Shown in pieces: positions 31,629 to 43,579 of a stretch of DNA of 64,000 nucleotides. The notes under the pieces were generated by a model. The model was not told the DNA's origin. It was given only the letters and a program-made list of their open reading frames with translations, and ran no database searches. Every line of letters begins with the position of its first letter. The first letter of the stretch is position 1. The translations under genes and the position numbers were made by a program. Source of the stretch: Tubulanus polymorphus (lineage: Eukaryota > Nemertea > Palaeonemertea > Tubulaniformes > Tubulanidae); contig NC_134029.1 of NCBI RefSeq assembly GCF_964204645.1, positions 10,716,850 through 10,780,849 of the forward strand, read 5' to 3'.

Positions 31629-33421
31629 TTTCTCTCTACATCTTATAACTAATTCATAAATTACAGGAAAGTTATTCAAATCAATTAAATAACCATTATG
31701 ATTTCTTATTTCTAATTTGAAATTATTGAAATGTGGAATACAAGGTTTAAAATCACATTCAGCTAAATTATAATTTATTTGCGTTCAAAATTTTTTAACA
31801 TTTTTTGATGGCAGAAAATTTAATATACTAGAATTACAAATTGTATCTTTAGTTGCTTCAAATGTTTTTGTAGGATCAATTAAATTGCAATAAATACAAA
31901 AGTGTGTAAAAGTCATTAAATTTGTATAAGTTTCAATACTTGAATAATCTCTATCTGGAAGAATTCCAAACAGTTTAGCTAAAGGTTTTCTTACTAAATC
32001 TATGTTGTTCATTAGTTAACTTTATTCTTACTTTATTCGAAATATCACTTTTAATAAATTTAATTTCAAATCGAGCAGCTGCACCCATTTTTAAACGAGC
32101 CCTTTTATTAATTTCTTGCGCTAATGTTTCTTAATTATATAATCCTGGTTTTAGATAAAGATGAAACCATTTATCAATTTTTCTAACATGAATTTTAAAA
32201 GCTAAATGATCAAGACTTTTATTCGATATATTATGAAAAGAATTACATAAACTTACATTTACTAATTTAAAATCTACACCATTTTTAAATTCTCTATCTA
32301 ATTGTGTCACGACCGAATGCGTTTCGTGTAACTCGGTAGGGTAGTTTATATCCTTCACTCTGCCGATGTCTTTCATATTCTTTGACCCGTTACAATAATG
32401 GGTATTATATATTTGTTAAACGCATTTCGCCATAAGCCTGCGTGTGTACGCTCACGCAATGACGAGCGTGGTTGTGGTCGCGTCGTGGGGTAAGTTCGAC
32501 ATTTTTCTTACACTATATCCTTGATAGTTTGAGGGGTTTTCCTCTAGTATTTTTCTCGTATTTAACATTCTATAATAATGGAACAGTTAAATATTAGAAA
32601 TTCAGACGGAGTTGTAGTTGAATAGTTCTATTAATTCTATAATTGTTTAATTTTTAGTGCTAGAATCTAGATATAAGATTCAGAAAGTATTGGCATTTGA
32701 CTGTTAACTCATATATATATATAGATTAAAGACTTAATTTTGAGATTATTATTTAATCTGATAATGAATTGCGTTAAGTTTAGATTATTGCATTTTTGGT
32801 AATTTCTGGAATTTTTTCCAGCTTATATTTTATAGTGTTTAGTGTACGATGGTATACTAGTTTCCGGCTGCAAGTGCCGGTCCGGTATCGACCCGTAATG
32901 GTGGGTACTCAACCGATATCGTAATCGTCGGGTGCCAGTGCCGCGTGTTTTGTTCGTCAGCTGCCAGTGCCGAATATCTTGTTCGTCGTCGGCTGCCAGT
33001 GCCGAGTGTCTAATTCATCGTTCGTCGTTCCGTTCGTCGTTCGTCGGCTGCCAGTGCCGAGTGTCTAATTCATCGTTCGTCGTTCCGTTCGTCGTTCGTC
33101 GGTTGCCAGTGCCGAGTGTCTAATTCATCATCGTTCGTCGTTCGTGGGTTGCCAGTGCCGAGTGTCTAGTTCATCATCGTTCGTCGTTCGTCGGTAGCTA
33201 GTGCCGAGTATTCTTATTCTTCGTTGTACGAATTATGAATCCGATGTACATAGTGTAATAAATTTATATTCGTTTTTGAAATCCGGCTTCCGTATTTTTT
33301 TGGTATTGAGGCATCCGGTCACATTGTTCGTGACAAATTGTACAAGTAAATTATGAGATTTATAATTTGTAAGTCTTCTAGAATCAACAAATATTCTATA
33401 TTCTTTTAATTCACCCATCAT
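31629..33421 (-). pseudogene. Minor capsid (penton-like) pseudogene, split by a solo LTR
   Basis: The N-terminal 25 codons (MMGELKEYRIFVDSRRL..NLLVQ) lie at 33341-33421; the rest lies at 31629-32304, left of the LTR. Frame changes occur near 32130 and 32020. SILNFLPSKNV and the C-terminal IRNHNGYL region are readable, with TTA where copy A has TGA. The original stop has become AAA, so the frame runs on into the next gene. The start is TATAAATG after T8. Confidence 0.75.
32305..33335. mobile_element. Solo LTR 1
   Basis: 1031 bp starting TGTCACGACC and ending TTCGTGACA, flanked by the 5-bp duplication AATTG (32300-32304, 33336-33340). TG..CA ends with 5 bp suggest a Gypsy- or BEL-type LTR. It contains a roughly fourfold tandem repeat of TTCGTCGTTCGTCGG..TGCCAGTGCCGAG (32920-33215) and an AATAAA at 33256. 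No internal region is left. Confidence 0.85.
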
Positions 33422-33440
33422 TTATAACGAAAAAAAATAC

Positions 33441-34123
33441 TGTGGAGACCACGAATTGGTATTGTATTATACCTATAGAATACCTATAGACCTACGTATT
33501 ATAATCCAAGTCTTTACAGCACTTCGATGACCGAATAATAACGTGTCGTAAGTTTTACCTTTAATTTATTATTATTCTGTGGTCTTCACATTCCGTTAAT
33601 ACGTATTTCCAGTAAGATTTACAGCTAATTTCAGTTGTTGAATATCATTAGTTATTGAATATTTTCGTCATTTTTGCCGGGTTAAGTAATATACTTTTGC
33701 CGGCTAATTCCGTCGTATTTGTATGCGTTCTGGATTAAATACGTTTCCAGCGGTGTGTACAAATCGTTCGTTCATACTAGACATTTTCAATTGAATGTCC
33801 ATATTCTGGCCAGTGATATGTCACTCGGTCGTTATTTAGTCATATTTATCAGCTTGCCTACCACTGATATCGGTTTCGGAGAACTTCCATTTCCGGTTAA
33901 GTTTTTTCGTAGGCCATTTCGGAGTATTTTAGCTCCAACTTATTACTGTATTTGGTATTTACAGAAACTGTGAAGTGAATTATTGCGAATATTGTCGTCT
34001 GGTCGTCTCCAGTCGTGGAGAACTGAATCGAACTCCGCAATAAAAGTGTATTGAAACTGAAATAAACATATTTGTAACAAGAAAGAACTTGTCACTCGCG
34101 TCATCGGGATATCAGCCGTTACA
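33441..34123. mobile_element. Solo LTR 2
   Basis: 683 bp from TGTGGAGACC to AGCCGTTACA, flanked by AATAC on both sides (33436-33440, 34124-34128). No similarity to solo LTR 1 was seen, so it is a different family. It lies between the minor capsid gene start and the zinc-ribbon gene. Confidence 0.85.
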
Positions 34124-34173
34124 AATACATCGCATCACTAAAAATTAATTTTAATAAAATTTCTCCTTAATAA

Positions 34174-35488
34174 ATGGAACAGAAAATACCATGTGAAATT
34201 TGTGGAACTTCAAAGAAAAAGTAATATGGTTCGACATATGAAAAAACATGATAAGAATTATAAACCCCCTAAAATAAACTGCCCAAATTGTAAAAAATTA
34301 TTCTCAAGAAATTATGTTAAAAAACATTCAGAGAAGTGTAAAATTAAAAGTAATTCTGTTGAAACTGAACTTGAAAATATTTGGAAAAGACTTTTCTTAT
34401 TCTATGATAAGAATAATGTAAAAGATCATTTCTGTGAGCATTGTCGAATAAAATATAGCCCCGAAAATATAGAAGATTGGGAGAATCATCAATTTCGTAA
34501 AGCACAGATAGATAAAATTTCTAATAAATTTGAAACAGAATTCAATGGAAGAAAAATAAAATATTAGAAAAAATGAAATATGAGAAAACGTTACCAGATT
34601 TTTTGCTAATTCATTATATTGTTTTTCCAACTTTTGGTAATAAAGAAACACTTGAAAAGTTGGAAAAACAATATAATGAATTAGGAAGAAAAACATATTA
34701 TTGTAAATATTGTAAATTGATTATTACAACAAGTAATTCAAATCTACATAATAGAACAATAAAACATAAAGAAAAAGTAAGTAAATACCAAGAAGTTAAT
34801 GAAGATCTATTACCAAGATATGATAGAAAAAAATGCCCACAATGTATTTATGAGTACTTAAGACAAGAAAATGTTGTGATATTTTGTAATGAATGTGGAT
34901 GGCAAAGAAATTTATGGGGTGATGGAAAAAACTAGAGATTTTCTTATAGAACCAAAATTAAAATATCTAGATGAAATTTTAAAGATATTTTCTATGGAAT
35001 ATCATACACCAGCATATAAGCAATGGATTGAAAAAATGAAAATAATAGAAAATAAAAATGGTGAAATAACTAAGAAAGATATAATAAAAACAATTATCCC
35101 ATCAAAATTTAACACAAAAGAAAAGAAAATGTATTTATATTTATTATTAAACGATTATTATAAACAACCTAAATTAACAAAAGAAGATCTGGAAAATATA
35201 AAAGAAGCATTCACAAACATATTAAAATATTATGTAGATAATAAAATAACAGATTCAATTAATTATGAATTCTGTTTAAATAAGATTGTAAATTTTTTAA
35301 ACATCGATATTATAATTCCATTTGATGAATTAACGAACAAAAAGAAACAAAGAGAGCTAGATGAAATGTGGAATAATATAGAACTTTATTTAAATGATAA
35401 AAATGAAATGGAAGAACCTAAACAATTAAATAAAAATGAAGAAACCAGTAGTGATTTCGAGTATGATGATCTTGATTTTATGTTTTAA
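34174..35488 (+). pseudogene. Zinc-ribbon protein, possible VLTF3-like late transcription factor, frameshifted
   Basis: One gene of about 437 codons broken by three single-base frame changes (about 34220, 34562 and 34930, all in A-runs). It has an N-terminal C2H2 finger (PCEICG..MVRHMKKHD), then CPNCKKLFS and CEHCRIKYS fingers, YYCKYCKLIIT..HNRTIKH, and a ribbon CPQC-x13-CNECGW. A helical C-terminus follows (ITKKDIIKTI, KLTKEDLENIKEAF, FCLNKIVNFLNI). A ribbon followed by this helical layout resembles the poxvirus/NCLDV VLTF3 family; I infer this from pattern only. It is transcribed toward PolB, and their stops overlap in TTAA. Starts at TAAATG. It has no counterpart in copy A at this site. 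A+T-rich like its neighbours, so it is element cargo. Confidence 0.4.
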
Positions 35489-35941
35489 TGGCCATAAGTT
35501 AATGTTTTTATTCCATCATCCAAAATATATCTCTTATCGTCAAATGGATTTAAACTAGTTTTTTTCAACTTCATTAATGTACATCTCGTGATCTTCTGAT
35601 CTTAAACAATTCATTTTATGTTTCATTACAATTGAGTTATATAAACACTTTATGTAATCTTGAAATTCTATATGTTTATCAACCATATGCTTTGTTATTC
35701 CTTTTAACTTTTTAGCTTCATGATCTTTTGTTCTATAACTATACATTTTACTTCTTATCCCAACAAATTCAATCATTTCATCACCCCCTAATTCATCTTT
35801 CAATTTACCAGGAATTTTCTTATTATCATTGCTAAATAATTCATGATCTTTTGGATAATTGCTAAAGTCAAAATGATGTTTTAATGTTTTCAAGCCTTTT
35901 GCTATGTCATTTGTCTTGATTTTTAGTATGTAGGCGTCCGT

Positions 35942-37005
35942 ATTGACCGCTATTAATGGAAATCCACAGTTAAATGTTCCATCTTCAGTTGCTAAATCAT
36001 AAACATAATCTGTTGGGTTATATATTTCAAATAAATCTCTAACTTCTTCAGTCATTTCTTTTTCTGTGTGCCTTAAATTAAAAAATTTGGTTTAGATTTA
36101 ATTAATTCAATATTCATATTAAATCCTAATGAATTACATAGTATATTTAGCCCACTTATTGCACATTTTCCATTTGCGCAAATGTTATTACTGGAGAACT
36201 CGTAAATTTTTTAGCACCATATGCTGCGTAGAATCCAATGAAGAAGCATTTTCTAAAGATTATATTCTGCATTTAATACATAATCTGGCACTATCTTTTC
36301 TTTAGTTGAAGTATTACTTTTAACTATTGCATGAATATAGAATTCGTCATTATATTTTATAGTAAAGTCTTTAGGGTTATTTACAAATATTCTATAAACC
36401 GCTGATGATTTCATATCATCCACGATTCTAAATATTTTATGTGAATAAACTTCTTCACAGTATTTTATAATTCTTTCTAATAATTTCAAATCTTGGTTAC
36501 ATAAATACCAACTATATTTAGTTCCACTAACAGATTTATACACACCTGCTGAACCATCTCCCATAAAAAATCCTCTGATGAAATATTCTTTTTCTTCTAA
36601 TGTTTCGGGTTCTATATTATAAATATTATCAATTATTTCATCAAATGACATATGATTCATTCTTTGGAAAAATCTTTTATGCAATAATTCATCTCCAATT
36701 TTTATATCAGTTGGTTTTATTTCATCACCATTTTGTTTAATTAAACTATGGTCTTCAGTAATATCTACAAACCCTAATTTAGTTCTAACTCTATAAATTT
36801 TCTTATTTGTTTTATGTCTAATAATAATCTCTAATTTTTTCAATCCATTTCTTGTCCAAACATCCATTAATCCATTTATTTGTATTAATTCTTTTTCACC
36901 ATATGAAATATAATGTTCATTTTGTTTTGGAATTATTTTTGAAATTCTTCTAATTAATATTTGGTTATTGTATTTTAATAATATTGGGGTATCAGCTGTT
37001 ACAGA
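35942..37005 (-). other. Intein with decayed LAGLIDADG endonuclease, copy C
   Basis: Same site and length as in copy A. Start SVTADTPILLKYNN, VTEDHSL-type block (ITEDHSL), first endonuclease motif RGFFMGDGSAG intact. The frame breaks at about 36260. The second motif reads FFIGFYAAYGAK, with Tyr in place of the catalytic Asp seen in A. The end is VYDLATEDGTFNCGFPLIAVN then TDA; the penultimate residue is Val. Confidence 0.92.
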
Positions 37006-37835
37006 ATCAAAATATAATATTTCAATATGCTTTTCCCCAAAAAGTGGTTGTAAAACATTATAATAAAAATCATACATTAATAATTTTGATATTTCTAAAA
37101 CAGTTGAACCAATGAATATAGGTTTTTTAAATTTCATTGACGTTCTTTTTAATTTTACCGCGGTTAAATAATCTTCAAATCTTTTATTTCCTAAATGTCT
37201 AGGACTTGATTGTAAATGTCTTAATCGTTCAGAATTATTCAATGTCATTTCTATTTCTAATATTTTCACATGTTTTTCCATAAAAACTATTATTCATTAA
37301 TTTGAAGAAATCTTTTCCAAAATCTGTTTTAGATATGGTTCTCTGTTGAGTATTAAAATCTATATATTTTTCTAACCACTTCGATTGATTAAATTCAATA
37401 TATCTATGTACTTTTATTTAATTTCATTCCTTGTTTTAGATAAAATTCTAACTTTCTATAATGAACAATATAATAGTATTTATAATTTTGCGTAAATATT
37501 AATTTTTCTGTAAAAACATGATCTTTCGGTTTTATTTTCTTCTGGTATTCACTTAAACAACTATCATCTACGGCTAAATGTTCTTGGCAATATGGTAAGT
37601 TTCTTGTTTTAAACTTTATGTTATCAGGATATTCTAAATCAACTACAAAGAAATAACCAATTGGTGCTTCATCTTTTAAACCCATAATTGCACTTTTTTA
37701 ATCAGCTTTATCATCATTTTCAACTTCTGTTTATATAAAATTTTTGTACGGTTTAGGTTGCATCATTGCCCTACCACATAAATTATTGGCGTCAATATAT
37801 AATAATTTATATTCATCATTTGCTTTAAAATGTCT

Positions 37836-38673
37836 GTCGTAGCTCGGTCCCGATTGACCGAGATTGGCCTCTGATCAACCTTAGGGCGGGAGAGCCGACG
37901 AACAAATACCGCACTCCACTCCTCACCTACGTTCCGATTCCGCAGGATGCTGTCGCAACGTTCTTCAAGACCCTTCCCTCGATCCAGTGAACAAAAGGAA
38001 TCCGTGTCCGACCCTGCAGAGCAATCAACACATGGATTGTAATATCATGCCACAGTTTATTTCATCGTACTTCACCCCATATCACTACGAGGACGACTGA
38101 CGATACCTTACAATTATTTACAATCATTCTCAGTATTACACTCATCATTCTAACAAATACCTTTCACAACACATCAAAATCACCCCAATTAATATTACGT
38201 TTTACTCACCCACGATTCATCTAATCTTATCAAGCAACAGAACTAAGTTAATATATAACAAAGGTGACACAGACTTCATACATACAAACCACAAATAATC
38301 AACAGCGCCCTCTGGATAGCGCTCAGCGCGGGAAAATCTATCAGCAATAGCTTCCCCTAAACATGCCATTAAATTACTTCAAACACCCTGACAATCAACA
38401 ATTCGAAGCCCGAGCACATCGTAGCATACTTTAAAATAGATACATGTAGAAGATTAAACTAATTTACCTGCAGAGCAATCAACACATGGATTGTAATATC
38501 ATGCCACAGTTTATTTCATCGTACTTCACCCCATATCACTTCGAGGACGACTGACGATACAGGTCTCCAAGGACGCCAACTCCATTTGGTGGCGCCACTT
38601 GCCAGACCCATGAAATGACTGCGGCACGGAAGTCGGAATTATAAGTCGACTCCGGCAAAGTCCACACTACGAC
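37836..38673. mobile_element. 838-bp non-autonomous element with 6-bp duplication
   Basis: Ends GTCGTAG..CTACGAC, flanked by ATGTCT (37830-37835 and 38674-38679). It contains a roughly 94-bp direct repeat (about 38010-38105 and 38467-38560, starting CCTGCAGAGCAATCAACACA). GC-richer than its host element. Superfamily not clear: a 6-bp duplication with 7-bp ends. Confidence 0.75.
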
Positions 38674-41389
38674 ATGTCTATCTCCCATAACACCACTAAT
38701 TCCACCTCTAATTGATTTTTCAAATAATAAAACCATGTCTGGTTCTTTTACTAAATCTAATTCTACATTTGTATATTTTAAACCACGTTGCCAAGTTAAA
38801 CCAGCACTTGAATAACAATAACAGGGATCAACATTAAAATGATTCAAATATTAACTTCTCTACATTTTCAAATATGTCAGCCAATATCATAACATCTGAT
38901 TTTAAGTATAAATCTACTAAGTCACCATGATTTTTTATCTTAAAGTGATTCCAAATATTTAATGTTCTATTAAAAACTTCATCTTTCACATACTCCTCTT
39001 TTAATTGATCATAAAATTGTTCTTTTAATAATTCTGTTACATTAAAATCATCATGTGTTTTATAAAATGCACCTTTATATCTCAATAATTTAAAATCTTG
39101 TTCATTTGGATAATAATGTTGAGTTATTATTGAATCATTATCAATGAAACTTTTTGCTAAATTATCTAATGAACTTGCTAGAAATCTATAAGAATCTAAA
39201 AATCTAATGCAACCAAATTGAAATGAAATATAATTTTCAGATGTCTTAGCTAATAGTTTAAAATCATATTTTCTTACATTTGCTTCATTCATAGCATTAT
39301 ATTCTTCTATTTCTTGATTAATTGCGGCCAATTTTCCTGATAATCGTTTTATAAATAGATGGGTATCATAGCCTGAAATAATATTGGTACGAAATTAACT
39401 TTCTTAGCTTGTAAATTGCAATCTTCATGTGCAGCTCCACGATATTTTGAATTTAAATGATCATGATCTCTAACTTTTTTATCAAATGAATAAAAACGTT
39501 TTTCACAGTTACAACAATGAGTTGCATAATTAATATCAATTTCATCTTCTTTTGTCATAACTATTCCTTTATTTTTGTTTAATAATTTTGCAAAGTCATT
39601 ATCTATTTCAATTATATTATTACAAAATTCATTTACTATATCTTCACTTCTAAAAGAAATATATTGACTTTCATATAATTCAGGATAATTTGATTTTATA
39701 TAAATTCCATAAGCAGCAGCTCTTTGGTGAACTTTTTTAATTGTATTTATAATTGGTGGGTCTTGAATTATATCTTCATTTAGTTCATTTCCTTTATCCA
39801 TTGGTTTTAAAAATTGCTTTTTGTTATATATTTCTTTTCTATCTTGATCAGTTAATTCTTTATTCATCAATTACAAATGGAACAATATTATTAAATTTAT
39901 GATTAATGAATTTCAACTTACAATCTTTTTGTTGGCATTATTAATTTGCAAAAATCTTTATTACCACATAATTCTTTATGTTTTAGTAACGCATTCTCAG
40001 TCATAAATTTAGATAAACATTTTCTACATAGATAAATTTTACGATGGCGATCACTTTCTGTTGTTCTAAAGAATAAATCTATTTGTTTTAACCACATATA
40101 ATGTTCATTTTCATCTTTTTTGTAATATAACAAATCTATAACATTTTCATCATCATAATATTCTGTTAAATACAAAGCTTCCAATGTATAATCTTTAATA
40201 TTTTCACCTTTTGTCTCTGGTAATTGCATTAATTCGAATACATATATTTTTAAATTATTAACTTTTTCTATTTTAGGTATCATTTTTATAGTTACAGGAT
40301 ATTGATCAATTTTATATAATGTTTTATATTTCCGGTAATCTGTTATTCTAAAAACTATGCGTAATATCTTTTGTTGGGTGTAAACAACTAATAATTGACC
40401 ATAGAAAACATTTATTATCTTCATTTTGAACATTTATTACTGCTTTTGTTGTAAATGGTAATTTAATATAAGATGATGCTTTAATATCCTTTTCTGTTGT
40501 AAAGTTTGAATCATTTTTAAACATTGTTTTACTTTTTGATGCTTTATTCCTTTTTGTATTATAAATATTCAAATCTAAAAACATAATTTCATTCAATGTT
40601 AAACCAGAACCCTCAAAATATCTTTCCTCAATATGACGTTTAAATTCATTAAATATGTTTTCTAATTTCTCTTTTATTTGTGTTTTTGAAATTATTTCTT
40701 CAAAGTGTGTTTGAATATTATAATCCATTTTTTCTTCTGATTTAATAAAACTTACTTTTCCAGAAATACTAATTTTTGGATATTCAACATCTGTTACCAA
40801 ATCTAGTATTTTTTCCATGATTTCAATACATTTACTATAATCTTCTATTGTTGTACCTTTAAAAAATCTAAATATAATAGCTGCGGGACCAATTTTACTA
40901 CGTAATGTTTCTAACATTTCAATTGTATTTTTTAGTGAATCGATATAATTTCTAACATTTTCCATGTAAGGTTTATTTGAAATAGATTTAGTTTTTGAAA
41001 CAGTTTTTTTTACTTGTTGAGGTTTATCATCAAAATAATCTGTTCCTAAAACATTATTACTTAAATTTTTTTTGTGTTTATTGCGATTCGAGATGTCTTT
41101 TATAATTCCTTTTGCTATAAATTCATTAAAAACTTCACATTTTATTTCATCCACATTCATATTTTCTAATCGTTCTTTTCTTTCATTGGAATTTTCTGGA
41201 GTTTCAAAATCTGTAACATTTTTTATATGATTTGCAGTTTTTTCATGACGCGATTTTTGAGATTTATCGATGAATTTTTTACAATATGAACAATAATATT
41301 GATTTTTATTAACATCATTTTTTTCAGTCTGGATCTCTCTATCTCCCATTTTATAAGAAAAAAAAATTACTTGTGGTGATGATGAGTGG

Positions 41390-41640
41390 GGCGCGGTTAC
41401 TGTCCCCCTGTATATAGCAAACACGCTATTAACCGTTCTCGTCCAAGCCTCGCTGCATCTATCTAACCGAGCATGGCTGGTTGCTCAATCACTGTACTAC
41501 AGTAATAGCAAACGCGCTAATAACCGTTCTCGTTAGCGCCTCGCTGCATCGATCTATCCAAGCGCAGCTGTTGTTACGCTCACTCACTGTATACGTATAG
41601 CACAACGCTGTTGACCGTTCTCGTTAGTGCCTAGCTGTGA
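41390..41640. repeat. About 90-bp tandem repeat, three units
   Basis: Units contain TAGCAAACACGCTATTAACC..TTCTCGT..GCCTCGCTGCATC..ATC; they begin near 41413, 41505 and 41594. It abuts the polymerase end of Maverick C and is followed by sequence like the foldback arm at 16884-16913. No gene. Confidence 0.7.
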
Positions 41641-41728
41641 TGAGTGGTGTGTCGACCTCTCGACCTCTGGTATGAAACCCCACTTTTACAATTACTTATA
41701 ACACTTTCCTTTATTATTTCATTTTCAG

Positions 41729-43577
41729 GATCATCTAGTGTTTTGTGCAGGTTGAGAACGCAATTTCAAAAACGGAAGGCCGGCACCAAGAAATCAATGA
41801 CGACAAAAAATGCAGAGAAAGATACACGACGAATAAAACTAGGTTGGAAACACGCCGTCAAAAGCGGGACCTTTGTACTAGTCACTGTAAGCAAGGGTAG
41901 GGTAGGGGGGCACACACTTTGGACCTGAAAAAAGAAATGAATTTGTTTGCCTTAACCATGGAGTTCTTAAACCTATTTTTTCCAGACGGCAAATCGAATG
42001 CGATGAACCTAAAAATCAATGATGTGAGCTATCACCTAGCAAACTTCAATAATAATCGGTTATGTGATTATCTTGAGTGTGGTAATGATTTTGGTCTAGA
42101 GGCCTACATCCCAGCACATAAAACAAACGCTATTAGGCTCTATCTTCACACAACTGTTTTAGTTGACGATAGTGATGATGAAACATCCTTGCCATCCATG
42201 TCATCCTTTCTTGCTAATACCCACCAGCCACCGATTTCTGAGTCAACTTTACCTATGTTTTCGTTGATGCAACCGGCATTGTCGTTTACGCCAGCAGCCT
42301 CATCTACAATTTCGGCTAGAAGTGATATTCAACCTATTGTTTTAACTACGCATACCCAATCTGCCCATACACTTCCAACTCCATTTGCGGCCGGGATTCA
42401 GTCTGGTTATGTGCCTACCGGTGCTGTTGGCATACATACCGGTGCAAATGATACACATTCCCGTGATGGTATAGCAGATATCAACTTTAATGATTTCGAA
42501 TTGATACAGCTTGATACGCTTACAATTCAATTCAGAGTACAGACGAGTGGCGAGTTATCACAAGAAGAGATTAATCGCATTGAACAATACCCCTTCTGGT
42601 TCGCAGAACAGCCATGGTCGATGATATGATAAACGCTTTTTGTGATGCATCGGTGATGGTGAAAATAATAAATGCTCGAATGATACTCCCTAATGGAAAT
42701 GTTGAAGCCGGAGAAGGACACGGTGTCTTTCGAGAGTGTCTCACTGAATTTTGGTCAGAATTTAGAAAGCAATGTATGACGGGTAGTAGTCAGATGATCC
42801 CTCTCATACGCCATGATTATGGCACGGAAAAATGGAAGGCTGTAGGACGCATCATCAGTAAAGGATTTCAGGAAACATCATTCCCAATATTCCTCGCGCA
42901 GCCATTTGTTTCCGAATTGTTCTTCCAGCAGGATGATAGCGTAGACTTGGTCGAATCATTCCTGAAATATGTTTCTCCGTCTGAGGAGCTGATATTTCGA
43001 CGCGCATTGGCTAATTTCGATGATGAAGCAAATGACGTCGATAGAAGAGATAATAGACATACTGGGGGGATATGAATGTCGGAAACTTCCTACGAAGGAG
43101 AACTTCTTTATGTTGATTCGGGAAATTAGTCACCAGGAATTGGTGCAAAAGCCGAGATTTATAGTCGATTGTATAAAACCTATGATACAGAAATATGTAA
43201 CAATATCATATAAACAGTACCTCGATCTTTGTACAGATCTTAAACCCTCCTGTCGCAAAGTGGTAGAATTACTTTCTTTTCCAAACGTTTTGTCAGCTCC
43301 TCAGTCAAATGTTGCTACGTTACTGAAGAGATATGTCAGATCATTGGATGAAAGCATGTTGTCTATGTTCCTCCGCTATTGTACTGGTTCTGACATCTGT
43401 AACTGCCAAAAGATTGACGTGACCTTTACTAAGGTAGACGGTCTCCAACGAGCTCCAGTTTCTCGAACATGTGCCCAGATATTGGAGTTACCAGAAACAT
43501 ATGAAGAATACGTCGAACTGAAACAAGAATTCGATTATATTCTCCAGAGCAATGTTTGGGTTATGGACGTCGCATAA
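41729..43577 (+). pseudogene. HECT-domain-like protein, transposon-associated
   Basis: Exon 1 (after a TTTTCAG acceptor, about 41729-41889) encodes TQFQKRKAGTKKSMTTKNAEKD..RRIKLGW. Exon 2 begins at about 41985 after TTTTTTCCAG with DGKSNAMNLKINDV and a Ser/Thr-rich linker. The HECT-like part begins near 42614 (GEGHGVFRECLTEFW, PLIRHDYGTEKWKAVGRI) and ends with FLRYCTGSD and SRTCAQILELPETYEEY; the Cys there would be the ubiquitin-accepting residue. Frame changes occur at about 42620 and 43050. Such HECT-like proteins recur in invertebrate genomes; membership in a mobile element is inferred from its neighbours. Confidence 0.6.
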
Positions 43578-43579
43578 AA

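Larger units (their letters stand above)
35485..41349 (-). pseudogene. PolB pseudogene with intein and an 838-bp insertion
   Basis: Same polymerase as copy A but retaining the region A lost (ITDYRKYKTLYK..EHYMWLKQIDLFF, about 39990-40370). Pieces: 41349-40348, 40433-39918, 39870-39349, 39331-38834, 38847-38680, then the insertion, 37835-37404 and 37320-35485. Motif A has decayed (DANNLCGRAM), and the exonuclease Asp regions are readable. Motif C ends TDA instead of TDS after the intein. The start is AAAATG. The C-terminus (..YILDDGIKTLTYGH) stops earlier than in A, directly on the convergent gene's stop. Confidence 0.88.
23455..41375 (-). mobile_element. Maverick/Polinton copy C, decayed and rearranged
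   Basis: Read on the - strand from 41349: PolB with intein, minor capsid, 118-aa, 73-aa, 140-aa, 144-aa, CATTGCG, coiled-coil and MCP genes, then integrase and ATPase on the same strand (in A they are opposite), a tandem repeat and the first-gene fragment. The zinc-finger gene is lost by a deletion fusing MCP to integrase. Insertions: a MITE in ATPase, a solo LTR in the minor capsid gene, another just upstream of it, and an 838-bp element in PolB. An extra + strand gene lies at 34174-35488. Whether 23455-24174 belongs to this copy or is the end of a fourth element is unclear. Confidence 0.88.

Noticed and set aside
32932-33123. Cys/Ser-rich repetitive frame (SSFRSSFVGCQCRVS)
   Set aside because: Product of the tandem repeat inside solo LTR 1; no start context and no conservation.
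41390-41640. CRISPR-like array
   Set aside because: Whole 90-bp units are repeated without unique spacers; a plain tandem repeat in a eukaryotic setting.
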